Shown: piece by piece, positions 17,187 to 26,719 of the stretch | Numbering within the stretch: the first letter of the stretch is position 1 | How the letters are laid out: the number at the start of each line of letters is the position of its first letter | From: Acetobacteraceae bacterium | Lineage (GTDB): Bacteria > Pseudomonadota > Alphaproteobacteria > Acetobacterales > Acetobacteraceae | DNA length: 64,000 bases | Assembly (NCBI GenBank): GCA_027487675.1 | Contig: JAIYDD010000189.1 | Span: 21,914-85,913, forward strand | Reading direction: 5' to 3' | Translations under genes and position numbers: made by a program | Notes under the pieces: generated by a model | What the model saw: only the letters and a program-made list of their open reading frames with translations | The model's database searches: none | Told to the model about the DNA's origin: nothing

Positions 17187-19184
17187 CTATCCCCGCGCCT
17201 CCGCCCTGGTCCCCGCCGCCACCTGCGGCGGCAGCAGCGGCAGCAGCCGTTCCAGGTCCTTCTCCGCCCGGCAGGCCAGGTAGCGCGGCGGCTCCTCCGG
17301 TCCCGCCGCGCCCAGCGGGAAGGCGATCAGCCCGATGTCGCCATAGACCCGCAGCAGCCCGTCCCCGATCCCCCAGAAGGCCGGGTCCACGCCCTCGCGC
17401 TCGCAGATGTCGCGGAAGCGCCAGATGGCGGAGACGCGGTCCCGCTCCTCCCCGCCCGGATCGCCGAGGCCGAGCCAGACGCCGTCGCGCCGGATGAAGG
17501 CGAAGCCCGCCTTGCCGCCCTCCCCGAACACCGCGCCGTCCGCCGCCTCCGGCGCCGCGGCGCCCAGCGCGCGCAGCCGGGCGCGGACCTCCGGCCCCCA
17601 GGGCTCGGGCCGGAGGCGCGCCGGGCGCAGCAGGCGCAGCATGCCCGCCAGCAGGAACACCGCCGCCAGGCCCACCGCGAAGCGCAGGCTGTCCGGGGCG
17701 AGGGGGGAGAAGACCACCTCGTACCACCCTTCCTCCGCCACCCGCCCGCCATAGGAGACCATCGCCAGCAGCAGCCCGCAGGCGCCCACCACCGCCAGCG
17801 GCACCAGCGTCTGCGGCGCCAGCGGTTCGCGCATCAGCCGCGCGTCGCGGTAGAAGGCGCGGCGCATCGCCGCCAGCAGCAGCGCCACCAGCAGGAACAG
17901 CCCGGTCAGCCACCAGGGGTCGCCGCGCAGCCCGCAGATCACCGCGCCGTTCAGCAGCAGCAGGATCCCCATTCCCCAGGCGAGCGTCAGCCGCCGCATC
18001 AGCCCATAGGCCATCACCAGCAGCAGCGAGCCGACGATGGAGGCCGCGAAGGCCGAAGCGACCGCCGCCTCGTACCCCGCCCAGTCCGGCAGGGTGCTGC
18101 TGCGCAGCGGCAGCGCGCCGAGGAACAGCAGCACCGTGCCGCCCAGCCCGACCAGCCCGGCGATCGCCGGCACTTCCAGCGCATCCGCCACCCCCTGCTC
18201 GGCGCGGAAGCGCCCCGCGGCGCGGCGGCGCTGCGCGATCTCGAAGCCGGCGAACAGCATGCCGGCCAGGAACAGCGGCACGATGTAGTAGTAGAGGCGG
18301 AACAGCAGCAGCGCGCCCACCACCTCGGCCGCCGGTAGCCAGGGCTGCAGCCCGATCAGGATCGCGGTGTCGAACACGCCGATGCCGCCGGGCAGGCTGG
18401 CGGCGATGCCGGCGACATAGGCCGCGATGTAGATGCCGAGGAAATGCAGGAAGGTCAGCCCCTCGGCCGGCGGCAGCAGCGCGTAGAAGATCGCCGCCGT
18501 CACCGCGACATCGACGCTGGCCAGCGCCGTCTGCGCCAGCGCCATGCGGAAGCCCGGCAGGTCGATGTGGTGGCCGAACAGCACGACGTGGCTGCGGATG
18601 CGCGACATGGTGATGTAGGCGATCACCAGCGCCCACATGAGGAGACCGATGCCGCGCATCAGCCAGTGCGGCACGTGGTTGCCGAGGCCGGGGATCACTT
18701 CCGGCTCCACCACCAGCACCAGGCCGCCGAGCGCCAGGCCGCCCAGCCCGAAGGTCAGGCTGGTGAAGGCCACCACCTTGGCGATCGCCAGCGGCGGCAG
18801 CCCCCAGGCGGCGTAGAAGCGGTAGCGCACCGCCGCGCCCGAGACCGCCGCGAAGCCCAAATTGTGCGCCAGCGTATAGGCGCAGAAGGACGCCAGCGAG
18901 GTGCGCGCATAGCTGACCGGATGGCCCGCATAGACGCTGCCCAGCCGGTCGTAGATGGTCAGCACGCCATAGGCGAGCAGCGTCCAGCCCGCCGCCATCC
19001 ACAGCGCGGAAGACGGGATCTCGGCCATCGCGCGCTGGATGTCGGCCAGCGACAGGCCGCGGAATTCGCGGAACACCACGAAGACGGCGGCGACCAGCAG
19101 CAGCAGGCCGAACACCGTCATGCCGTGCCTGCGCAGCAGCGGCCAGAGACGCTGGCGCAGCGACGGGGGGGCGTCGCCGCTCAC
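17187..19184 (-). CDS. MprF-like lysylphosphatidylglycerol synthase/flippase, short C-terminal domain
   Basis: 665 aa; polytopic N-terminus, partial DUF2156 (SAIWRFRDICEREGVDPAFWGIGDGLLRVYGDIGL). Confidence 0.8.
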   Translation of the reverse strand: MSGDAPPSLRQRLWPLLRRHGMTVFGLLLLVAAVFVVFREFRGLSLADIQRAMAEIPSSALWMAAGWTLLAYGVLTIYDRLGSVYAGHPVSYARTSLASFCAYTLAHNLGFAAVSGAAVRYRFYAAWGLPPLAIAKVVAFTSLTFGLGGLALGGLVLVVEPEVIPGLGNHVPHWLMRGIGLLMWALVIAYITMSRIRSHVVLFGHHIDLPGFRMALAQTALASVDVAVTAAIFYALLPPAEGLTFLHFLGIYIAAYVAGIAASLPGGIGVFDTAILIGLQPWLPAAEVVGALLLFRLYYYIVPLFLAGMLFAGFEIAQRRRAAGRFRAEQGVADALEVPAIAGLVGLGGTVLLFLGALPLRSSTLPDWAGYEAAVASAFAASIVGSLLLVMAYGLMRRLTLAWGMGILLLLNGAVICGLRGDPWWLTGLFLLVALLLAAMRRAFYRDARLMREPLAPQTLVPLAVVGACGLLLAMVSYGGRVAEEGWYEVVFSPLAPDSLRFAVGLAAVFLLAGMLRLLRPARLRPEPWGPEVRARLRALGAAAPEAADGAVFGEGGKAGFAFIRRDGVWLGLGDPGGEERDRVSAIWRFRDICEREGVDPAFWGIGDGLLRVYGDIGLIAFPLGAAGPEEPPRYLACRAEKDLERLLPLLPPQVAAGTRAEARG

Positions 19185-19248
19185 GCGCGGCCGCTCATGC
19201 CGGCGGACGCCTTCTTCGGCCGCGGCTCGCTCCGCCAGCGCGGCGCCA

Positions 19249-20961
19249 TCATGCGGCGGCGTCGCGCGCCAGCGCGCCCTCGATCAGCGCGATCGTGCCG
19301 GCGATGCCGTAGAGGGCCACGAAGCCGCCGAAGCGCGGGCCTTCCGGCTGGCCGAGCAGCACCTGGTAGAGCGCATCGAACCAGGCGCGCGACACGCCGG
19401 GGCGGCCGCCATCCTTGGCCGGCGTCAGGAAGGGCTCGCGCCGCCCGGCATCGTAGACCAGGTCCTGGATGGCGCGGGCGCGGGCTTCCGCCGGCATCGC
19501 TTCCAGGTCCTGCAGGCGCTCGCGCAGCGACGCGGCCAGCGCGAGCATCGCCTCGGCCTCGGCCGGCGTCGCGGCGCGGTGCTGCTTCTGCGGCAGCACG
19601 CGGTCGCGGTAGTAGGCCACCGCATGGTCCACCAGGCGGGCCAGCATCGGGTGGCTCTCGGCCGTCAGGCCCGGCGCGTAGCGGTGCAGGAAGCCCCACA
19701 GCATCTGCGCGTTGTCCGCGTTGATCACGCTGGCCAGGTTCTGCAGCATGGTGAAGGACACCGGCGAGCCCGGGTCGTGCGTGGCGTCGCCCAGGATGTG
19801 CCAGGCCGGGTTCTCCGCCATGGCGCGCCGCACCTCGTCCGCCGCGTGGAACGTCTCGCGGTGCTCGTCGCTGGTGATGTCGCCGTCGTGGCCCGCGGCG
19901 AACCGCGCGAGATGGCCGCGGTGGCGGTTGAGCCGGTCGAGGTTCTGGAGGAAGTCGTCCACCGCGCGCGGGATCACGTCGAAGAACAGCCGCTTCGCCC
20001 GCCCCGGCTGGTTGTACATGAACTGGGAGAGCGATTCCGGCGGGCCGTAGTGCAGCCATTCCTCGATGGTCATGCCGTTGCCCTTGGACTTGCTGATCTT
20101 GCCGCCGTCCTCGTCCAGGAAGTGCTCGTAGGTGAAGCCCACCGGCGGCTCCCCGCCCAGCACGCGGCAGATCTGCGAGGACAGCCGCACGCTGTCGATC
20201 AGGTCCTTGCCCGACATCTCGTAGTCCACGCCGAGCGCATACCAGCGCAGCGCCCAGTCGGCCTTCCACTGCGCCTTGCAATGGCCGCCGGTGATGCGCG
20301 TGCCGAAGCGTTCCCCGGTCGCGGGATCGACCCACACCAGCAGGTCGTCCGCCGGCCGCACCTCCTCCATCGGCACCTGCATGACGACGCCGGTCTTCGG
20401 GTGGATCGGCAGGAAGGGGGAATAGGTGGCGCGGCGGTCGGGGCCCAGCGTCGGCAGGATCACCGCCTTCACCTCCTCGTGCCGCTCCGCCATGCGCAGC
20501 AGCGCGGCGTCGAACCTGCCCGACCGGTAGTGGTCGGAAGCGGAGGCGAATTCGTAGTCGAAGCCGAAGCGGTCCAGGAAGGCGCGCAGCCTTGCGTTGT
20601 TGTGGTGCCCGAAGCTCTCATGCGTGCCGAAGGGGTCGGGGATGGCGGTGACCGGCTTGCCGAGATGCGTCGCCAGCATCTCCCGGTTGGGCAGGTTGTC
20701 GGGCACCTTGCGCAGCCCGTCCATGTCGTCGCTGAAGGCGATGAGGCGGGAGGGCAGGCCGGTCAGCTTCGTGAAGGCGTTGCGCACCCAGGTCGTGCGC
20801 GCGACCTCGCCGAAGGTTCCGATGTGCGGAAGGCCGGAGGGGCCATAGCCCGTCTCGAACAGCGCCGTGCCCTTGCCGGAGGCCGCGACCCGGGCGGCCA
20901 CCTTGCGGGCCTCCTCGAAGGGCCAGGCCCGGACGGCGGCGAAATCGGCGGGGTCGGACAT
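19249..20961 (-). CDS. lysK: Class I lysyl-tRNA synthetase
   Basis: [19 protein letters not shown] (HIGH-like) and KISKSKGN motifs. Confidence 0.93.
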   Translation of the reverse strand: MSDPADFAAVRAWPFEEARKVAARVAASGKGTALFETGYGPSGLPHIGTFGEVARTTWVRNAFTKLTGLPSRLIAFSDDMDGLRKVPDNLPNREMLATHLGKPVTAIPDPFGTHESFGHHNNARLRAFLDRFGFDYEFASASDHYRSGRFDAALLRMAERHEEVKAVILPTLGPDRRATYSPFLPIHPKTGVVMQVPMEEVRPADDLLVWVDPATGERFGTRITGGHCKAQWKADWALRWYALGVDYEMSGKDLIDSVRLSSQICRVLGGEPPVGFTYEHFLDEDGGKISKSKGNGMTIEEWLHYGPPESLSQFMYNQPGRAKRLFFDVIPRAVDDFLQNLDRLNRHRGHLARFAAGHDGDITSDEHRETFHAADEVRRAMAENPAWHILGDATHDPGSPVSFTMLQNLASVINADNAQMLWGFLHRYAPGLTAESHPMLARLVDHAVAYYRDRVLPQKQHRAATPAEAEAMLALAASLRERLQDLEAMPAEARARAIQDLVYDAGRREPFLTPAKDGGRPGVSRAWFDALYQVLLGQPEGPRFGGFVALYGIAGTIALIEGALARDAAA

Positions 20962-21143
20962 GGCGCGGGTCTGCTGCCTCTCTGCCGGGCGGATGGGGTG
21001 GACCGGCCTTATAGGTGTGCGGCCGGCCCGGCGCGACCCCGCCCGGCGGCCCGGGCGGGGCTGGCCCCCCGCCCGCGCATTTGGCCCGCGCGCCCGGTTT
21101 GCGCTATGGGCGAGGCTGGCCTGCAACATGGGAGCAGCCTCAG

Positions 21144-22154
21144 ATGCGTGTCGGCGTGATCGGCGCCACCGGTGCGGTGGGGAAGGAGCTGGTGGAGGTC
21201 CTCGGGAAGCGTCGCTTCCCGATGACGAAACTCCGCCTCTTCGCCTCGGGCCGCAGCGCGGGCACGCGCCTGCCGACACCTTTCGGCGAGACGGCGGTCG
21301 AGGAGTTCACGCCCGAGAAGGTGCGGGACCTGGACCTGGCGCTGCTCGCCGTCTCCGGCGATTTCGCCAAGGCGCATGCGCCGGGGATGGTCGCGGCCGG
21401 CGTGACGGTGGTGGACAATTCCTCCGCCTTCCGGCTGGACGCCGACGTGCCGCTGGTGGTGCCGGAGGTGAACGCCCATGCGCTCGGCACGTCGCGGCTG
21501 ATCGCCAACCCGAACTGCACGACGGCGATCCTGGTCGTGGCCCTCGCCCCGCTGCATGCCGCCTTCGGGCTGAAGCGCGTCATCGTCTCCACCTATCAGG
21601 CGACCAGCGGCGCCGGCGCCGAGGGCATGGCGGAGCTGGAGCGGGAGACGCGGCGCGTGCTGGTCGAGGGCGAGCCCGCCCGGGCCGAGGTCTTCGCCCA
21701 CCCGATCGCCTTCAACCTGATCCCGCACATCGATAGCTTCCAGCCCAACGGCTACACGCGGGAGGAAATGAAGGTCGTGTGGGAAACCCGGAAGATCATG
21801 GGCCTGCCCGACCTTCCCGTCTCCTGCACCGCCGTCCGCATCCCGACCATGCGCGTGCACGCGGAAGCCGTGACGATCGAGACCGAGCGCCCGGTCACGC
21901 CGGAAGCCGCGCGGGCGGTGCTGGCGCGCGCCGCGGGCATCCGCGTGGTGGATAACCCTGCGCAAAAACTCTACCCGATGCCGCTGACGGCGACCGGCCA
22001 GGATGATTGCGAGGTCGGCCGCATCCGCCAGAGCCTGGTCTTCGGCGACCATGGCCTGGACCTGTTCGTCTGTGGCGACCAGCTGCTGAAGGGCGCGGCG
22101 CTGAACGCGGTGCAGATCGCGGAGCGGGTGCCGGCGCTGAAGGCGGCCGCCTGA
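21144..22154 (+). CDS. asd: Aspartate-semialdehyde dehydrogenase
   Basis: [35 protein letters not shown] motifs. Confidence 0.95.
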   Translation: MRVGVIGATGAVGKELVEVLGKRRFPMTKLRLFASGRSAGTRLPTPFGETAVEEFTPEKVRDLDLALLAVSGDFAKAHAPGMVAAGVTVVDNSSAFRLDADVPLVVPEVNAHALGTSRLIANPNCTTAILVVALAPLHAAFGLKRVIVSTYQATSGAGAEGMAELERETRRVLVEGEPARAEVFAHPIAFNLIPHIDSFQPNGYTREEMKVVWETRKIMGLPDLPVSCTAVRIPTMRVHAEAVTIETERPVTPEAARAVLARAAGIRVVDNPAQKLYPMPLTATGQDDCEVGRIRQSLVFGDHGLDLFVCGDQLLKGAALNAVQIAERVPALKAAA

Positions 22155-22233
22155 CCTGCCGCGGCCTCCTGCCCCGGTCGGGGGAGGAGGCCGCGCTTGC
22201 CTTCGCGGCCCGCCGCGCGCCACGCTGCAGGGC

Positions 22234-22638
22234 ATGACCCTCGCCTCCGCCATCCGGGATGACGGCGCGCGCCTCGCCGCGGCCTGCACGGCCTGCGGCG
22301 CCTGTGCCGCCGCCTGCCCGTCGCCGCCCTTCCTGGGCCGCCCCGTGACCGACCCGGTCGCCGCCGCCACCGGCCTCCGCGCCACCCTGCGCGGCGAGGC
22401 GCCGACGGCCGAGGGCATCGCCTGGATCGCCGACTGCACCCGCAGCGGGCAATGCGCCGCCGCCTGCCCGGAAGCGCTCGACGTGCCCTACATGATGCGC
22501 CTCGCGGGCATGCGCCTGCGCGGCGCGCTGGGCGAGGCGCCCGCCATCGCCGGCTCCGCCGACACCGGCTGGGCCGCGCGGGTCAAGGCTTTCGGCCGCC
22601 TGACCATGACCGAGGAGGAGCAGGCGCGATGGCTGTGA
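22234..22638 (+). CDS. HdrC-like 4Fe-4S ferredoxin-type protein
   Basis: CTACGACAAACP and CTRSGQCAAACP. Confidence 0.75.
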   Translation: MTLASAIRDDGARLAAACTACGACAAACPSPPFLGRPVTDPVAAATGLRATLRGEAPTAEGIAWIADCTRSGQCAAACPEALDVPYMMRLAGMRLRGALGEAPAIAGSADTGWAARVKAFGRLTMTEEEQARWL

Positions 22639-23456
22639 CCTTCTGGTACGGCTGCAACATGACCCGCCATGGCGAGGTCATCCGCGCGACGCTGCGCCTG
22701 ATGCAGGCCGTTGGCATCACGGCGGAGGCCACCGGGGGGCCCGCCAGCTGCTGCGGCGCGCCCAAGGAACCGGATGCCCGCATCGCCGGTGCGATGGGCG
22801 CGCGCACCGTCGCGCAGTTCAACGCCAGCGGCACCGGCCATGTCGTGACCTGGTGCCCCACCTGCCACATGAACATGCAGGACGTGATGGCGCCCGCCAC
22901 GCCCACGAATTTCGAGACGCTGCACGTGACGGAGCTGCTGCACGCAAGCCGCGACGCGCTGCGCCCGCTGCTGACGCGCCACGTCCCGGCGCGGGTGCTG
23001 CTGCACCGGCACCTGGGCTTCGACGGCCGCGTGCCCGTCAACCGGCTGGTCGCCGACCTGCTGGCGCTGGTGCCGGGGCTGGAACTGGTGGAGCACGAGC
23101 TCGACCTGCCGGGCCATATGTGCTCCGCGCTGGCCGCGGTGCCGGGCGGGCTGGCGCAGGCGCAGCGCGCGACGCTGGCGGCGATGGCGGAGAGCGGCGC
23201 CGACACGCTCTGCACCATCTTCCACAGCTGCCACCGGGAGCTGGTCGGGCTGGAACAGGGCCGCGCCTTCCGCGTGGCGAACTGGGTCCATTTGCTGGCC
23301 GAGGCCGCCGGGTGGGACATCGCCGACGACTACAAGGCCTGGCGCAACGCCCCGGACCCGCGCGCCGCGGTTGGCGCCGACGGCCTGGCCTCGGTGGGGG
23401 AGGCGGTGTTCGACCGCCTGGTGGCGCCGGAGCTGCGCCGCCCGCGGCCGGTGTAG
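22629..23456 (+). CDS. HdrB-like CCG-domain protein
   Basis: WYGCNM...SCCGAPKE...WCPTCHMNM...CTIFHSCHREL; overlaps upstream gene. Confidence 0.8.
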   Translation: MAVTFWYGCNMTRHGEVIRATLRLMQAVGITAEATGGPASCCGAPKEPDARIAGAMGARTVAQFNASGTGHVVTWCPTCHMNMQDVMAPATPTNFETLHVTELLHASRDALRPLLTRHVPARVLLHRHLGFDGRVPVNRLVADLLALVPGLELVEHELDLPGHMCSALAAVPGGLAQAQRATLAAMAESGADTLCTIFHSCHRELVGLEQGRAFRVANWVHLLAEAAGWDIADDYKAWRNAPDPRAAVGADGLASVGEAVFDRLVAPELRRPRPV

Positions 23457-23671
23457 CCTCCCGCCTCTGCGGCTCGTCCGGCCGGCGCTCAAGCCGTTCA
23501 CCGGCAACGCCTTGCCCCCGGCAAGGCGATGGCGGCCGCCATCTGTGGCGGAAGCCCGTCCGGACAGGGCCTTGGCCCGGATCGTCGCTGCTCGCCCCGA
23601 TCCCCCTTTGTCGGCGCGCGCCGCCGGGGCCAGATTGTCGCCATGACCCGCACCCGCCCCGGCGCCGCGCG

Positions 23672-26524
23672 ATGACCGGCTCCCGTGCCGACGGCAGCAA
23701 CCCGCGCGCGCTCGGCACCAACCCCAGGGCGCAGCGCGCCCGGCCGGCCGGCGCCCAGCCTGCCCCGCCACGCCTGCTGCTGCCCGAGGCCCCGGCGCTG
23801 GTCGCCGGCTTCGGCCGCGGCGCGCTGCTGACCCCCGATGGCGAGCTGCTGACCCTGCCCGCCGCCGAGATCGCCCGCCGCCTGCGCGACCTGCCGCCGC
23901 CGATGCTGGTCCACGCGCCGGCCACCTTCCGGCGGCTCGACATCGCCCCCGTCCCGGCCTGCGACCTGCTGGAACTGCTGGCCTTCTGCCTGCCCGCCCG
24001 CCCCGCCGCGCCCACGCCGCGCGGCCTCGCGCTGGCGCTCGACCTCGACATGCCGGCGGGCGACGAGGCCGCGGCCGCGCTGCTGCCGGAACTCGCCACC
24101 TCCATCCTGCGGCTGCTCGCCGCCCGCCGTGCCGATCCGCGCCACCGCGACGCCGCGGGGCTGGCCGCCAGGCTTGGCGCCGACCTGCACTGGCCCTGGG
24201 CGCAATCCGTCCTCGCGGCGCTGGGCGAGCCGGAGGCCCGGCCGACGAACGACGCGCTGCGCGTCTGGAAGCGCCTGCCGGAATGGGAGGAGGAAGCACC
24301 CCCCCCGCCGGCCGCCCACCAGCCCATCACCGCCGCCGAGGCCCGAAGGCGCCTGGCCGACATCCTGGGCGAAGGCGCCGAGCAGCGCCCGCAGCAGGCC
24401 GACTACGCCTCCGCCGCCGCCGCCGCCTTCCAGGCCCGCACCACCGAAGGCGCGCCCAACCTGGTGCTGGCCGAGGCCGGCACCGGCACCGGCAAGACGC
24501 TCGGCTATGTCGCGCCCGCCAGCCTCTGGGCGGAACGCAACGGCGCGCCGGTCTGGATCGCCACCTTCACCCGCAACCTCCAGCGCCAGATCGACCAGGA
24601 GACGGCGCGCCTCTACCCCGACCCGGAGGAGCGCCGCCGCCGCGTCGTCGTCCGCAAGGGGCGGGAGAACTACCTCTGCCTGCTGAACATGGAGGAGGCG
24701 ACGGGTGCCGCCGGCCATCCCGGCGCGCTGCTGTCGCTGGCGCTGGTGGCGCGCTGGGCGCTGTTCACCCGCGACGGCGACCTCCAGGGCGGCGATTTTC
24801 CGGGATGGCTGTCGGAGCTGTTCGGCCCGGCCGCGGTGCTGCCGCTGGCCGACCGGCGCGGCGAATGCATCCACTCCGCCTGCAAGCATTATCGCAGCTG
24901 CTTCGTGGAGCATTCCATCCGCCGCGCGCGTTCCGCGACGCTGGTGGTGGCGAACCATGCGCTGGTGATGGTGCAGGCGGCGCTGGGCGGCGGCGAGGAT
25001 GGCCGCCCGCTGCGCCTGGTCTTCGACGAGGGCCACCACCTGTTCGACGCGGCGGATGCCGCCTTCTCCGCCGATCTCTGCGGGGGAGAGGCGGCGGAGC
25101 TGCGCCGCTGGCTGCTCGGCGCGGAAGGCGGCAGGTCCCGCGCCCGCGGCCTGGCGCGCCGGCTGGAGGAGCTGGTCGGCGACCGCCCCGATTTGCTGAT
25201 GCCGCTTGAGGAAGCCCTGCAGGCCGCCCGGGCGCTCCCCGGCCCCGGCTGGCCCTCGCGGCTCGCCGATGGCGATGGCCGCGGCGCGACGGAGGCATTC
25301 CTGGCCGCGATCCGCGCCCAGGTCCTGGCCCGCAGCGCGGCCGATGCCGCCGGCTATGGCGCGGAATGCGACCTGCACCCGCTCAACCCCGGCGTCGCCG
25401 ACGCGGCCGCCGCGCTGGAGGATGCGCTCGCCCGCCTGCACGAGCCGCTGCAGCGGCTCCGCGACCGCCTCGCCGCGCGGCTGGACGACGAGGCGGAGGA
25501 CCTCGACCTCGGCGAGCGCATCCGCATCGAGGCCGCCTGCCGGGGCCTGGAACGCCGCGCCCTGATGCCGCTCGCCGCCTGGGGCGCCATGCTGAAGACG
25601 GTGCGCGAACCCCCGCGCGCCCCAGGCGAGCGCCCCATCCATGTGGACTGGTTCGCGCTGGAACGGCGCGAGGGGCGGGAGGTGGATGCCGGCCTCCATC
25701 GCCACGCCCTCGACCCGACCGAACCGTTCGCGATGGCCGTTGCCGCGCCGGCGCATGGCGTGCTGATCACCTCCGCCACGCTGCGCGACGCCGCCGACCT
25801 GGCGGAGGACGAACCCGAGGCCGCCTGGCGCGCGGCGGAGGCCCGCACCGGCGCGATCCACCTGCCCAACCCCGCGATCCGCGCCGCCGTCGCCTCCCCC
25901 TTCGACTATGGCGCGCGCACCCGCGCCTTCGTGGTGACCGATGTCGCGAAGGACGACGCGGCGCAGATGGCGGCGGCCTATCGCGCGCTGTTCCTGGCCT
26001 CCGGCGGCGGCGGGCTCGGCCTGTTCACCGCGGTGCGCCGGCTGCGGGAAGTGCATGGCCGCATCGCCGCGCCGCTGGCCGAGGCCGGCATCCCGCTCTA
26101 CGCCCAGCACATCGACGCGATGGACAACGCCACGCTGGTGGATGTCTTCCGCGCCGAGGAAGCCTCCTGCCTGCTGGGCACGGATGCGATGCGGGATGGC
26201 GTGGACGTGCCGGGGCGGTCGCTGCGCCTGCTGGTCTTCGACCGCGTGCCCTGGCCGCGCCCGACCATCCTGCACCGCGAACGCCGGCTGCACCTGAGCG
26301 AAGGCCGGCCGAAATCGCATGACGACGCCATCGCCCGCCACCGCCTGCGCCAGGCCTTCGGCCGGCTGATCCGGCGGGCCGACGACAAGGGCGTCTTCGT
26401 GCTGCTCGACCGCTCCTGCCCCTCGCGCCTGCTGGCCGGGCTGCCGGACGGCGTGCTGATCCGCCGCCTCGGGCTGCGCGACGCCATCGAGGCGACGCGC
26501 GGCTTCCTGGCCGAGGCGGATTGA
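23672..26524 (+). CDS. DinG/XPD-like ATP-dependent DNA helicase with Fe-S cysteines
   Basis: AEAGTGTGKTLGY, FDEGHHL, YLCLL...CIHSACKHYRSC; C-terminal helicase motifs. Confidence 0.85.
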   Translation: MTGSRADGSNPRALGTNPRAQRARPAGAQPAPPRLLLPEAPALVAGFGRGALLTPDGELLTLPAAEIARRLRDLPPPMLVHAPATFRRLDIAPVPACDLLELLAFCLPARPAAPTPRGLALALDLDMPAGDEAAAALLPELATSILRLLAARRADPRHRDAAGLAARLGADLHWPWAQSVLAALGEPEARPTNDALRVWKRLPEWEEEAPPPPAAHQPITAAEARRRLADILGEGAEQRPQQADYASAAAAAFQARTTEGAPNLVLAEAGTGTGKTLGYVAPASLWAERNGAPVWIATFTRNLQRQIDQETARLYPDPEERRRRVVVRKGRENYLCLLNMEEATGAAGHPGALLSLALVARWALFTRDGDLQGGDFPGWLSELFGPAAVLPLADRRGECIHSACKHYRSCFVEHSIRRARSATLVVANHALVMVQAALGGGEDGRPLRLVFDEGHHLFDAADAAFSADLCGGEAAELRRWLLGAEGGRSRARGLARRLEELVGDRPDLLMPLEEALQAARALPGPGWPSRLADGDGRGATEAFLAAIRAQVLARSAADAAGYGAECDLHPLNPGVADAAAALEDALARLHEPLQRLRDRLAARLDDEAEDLDLGERIRIEAACRGLERRALMPLAAWGAMLKTVREPPRAPGERPIHVDWFALERREGREVDAGLHRHALDPTEPFAMAVAAPAHGVLITSATLRDAADLAEDEPEAAWRAAEARTGAIHLPNPAIRAAVASPFDYGARTRAFVVTDVAKDDAAQMAAAYRALFLASGGGGLGLFTAVRRLREVHGRIAAPLAEAGIPLYAQHIDAMDNATLVDVFRAEEASCLLGTDAMRDGVDVPGRSLRLLVFDRVPWPRPTILHRERRLHLSEGRPKSHDDAIARHRLRQAFGRLIRRADDKGVFVLLDRSCPSRLLAGLPDGVLIRRLGLRDAIEATRGFLAEAD

Positions 26525-26719
26525 AGCCGGGGCCGAAGCGGGCTGGCACCGCACGGCGTGCGCGACGCGATGCGCGGGGTTGCCGCGACATCGCGCCCCG
26601 TCGCGGTGCAGGGCTGCGCTGCACGCTGCGCCGGGGGCGGCCGGCCCTGGACCCTGGCCGAAGGCAGCCGCCCCGGATGCCGGGCGGCGTGGATGGGTCG
26701 GCCTGGACGCCGCCCGGGA

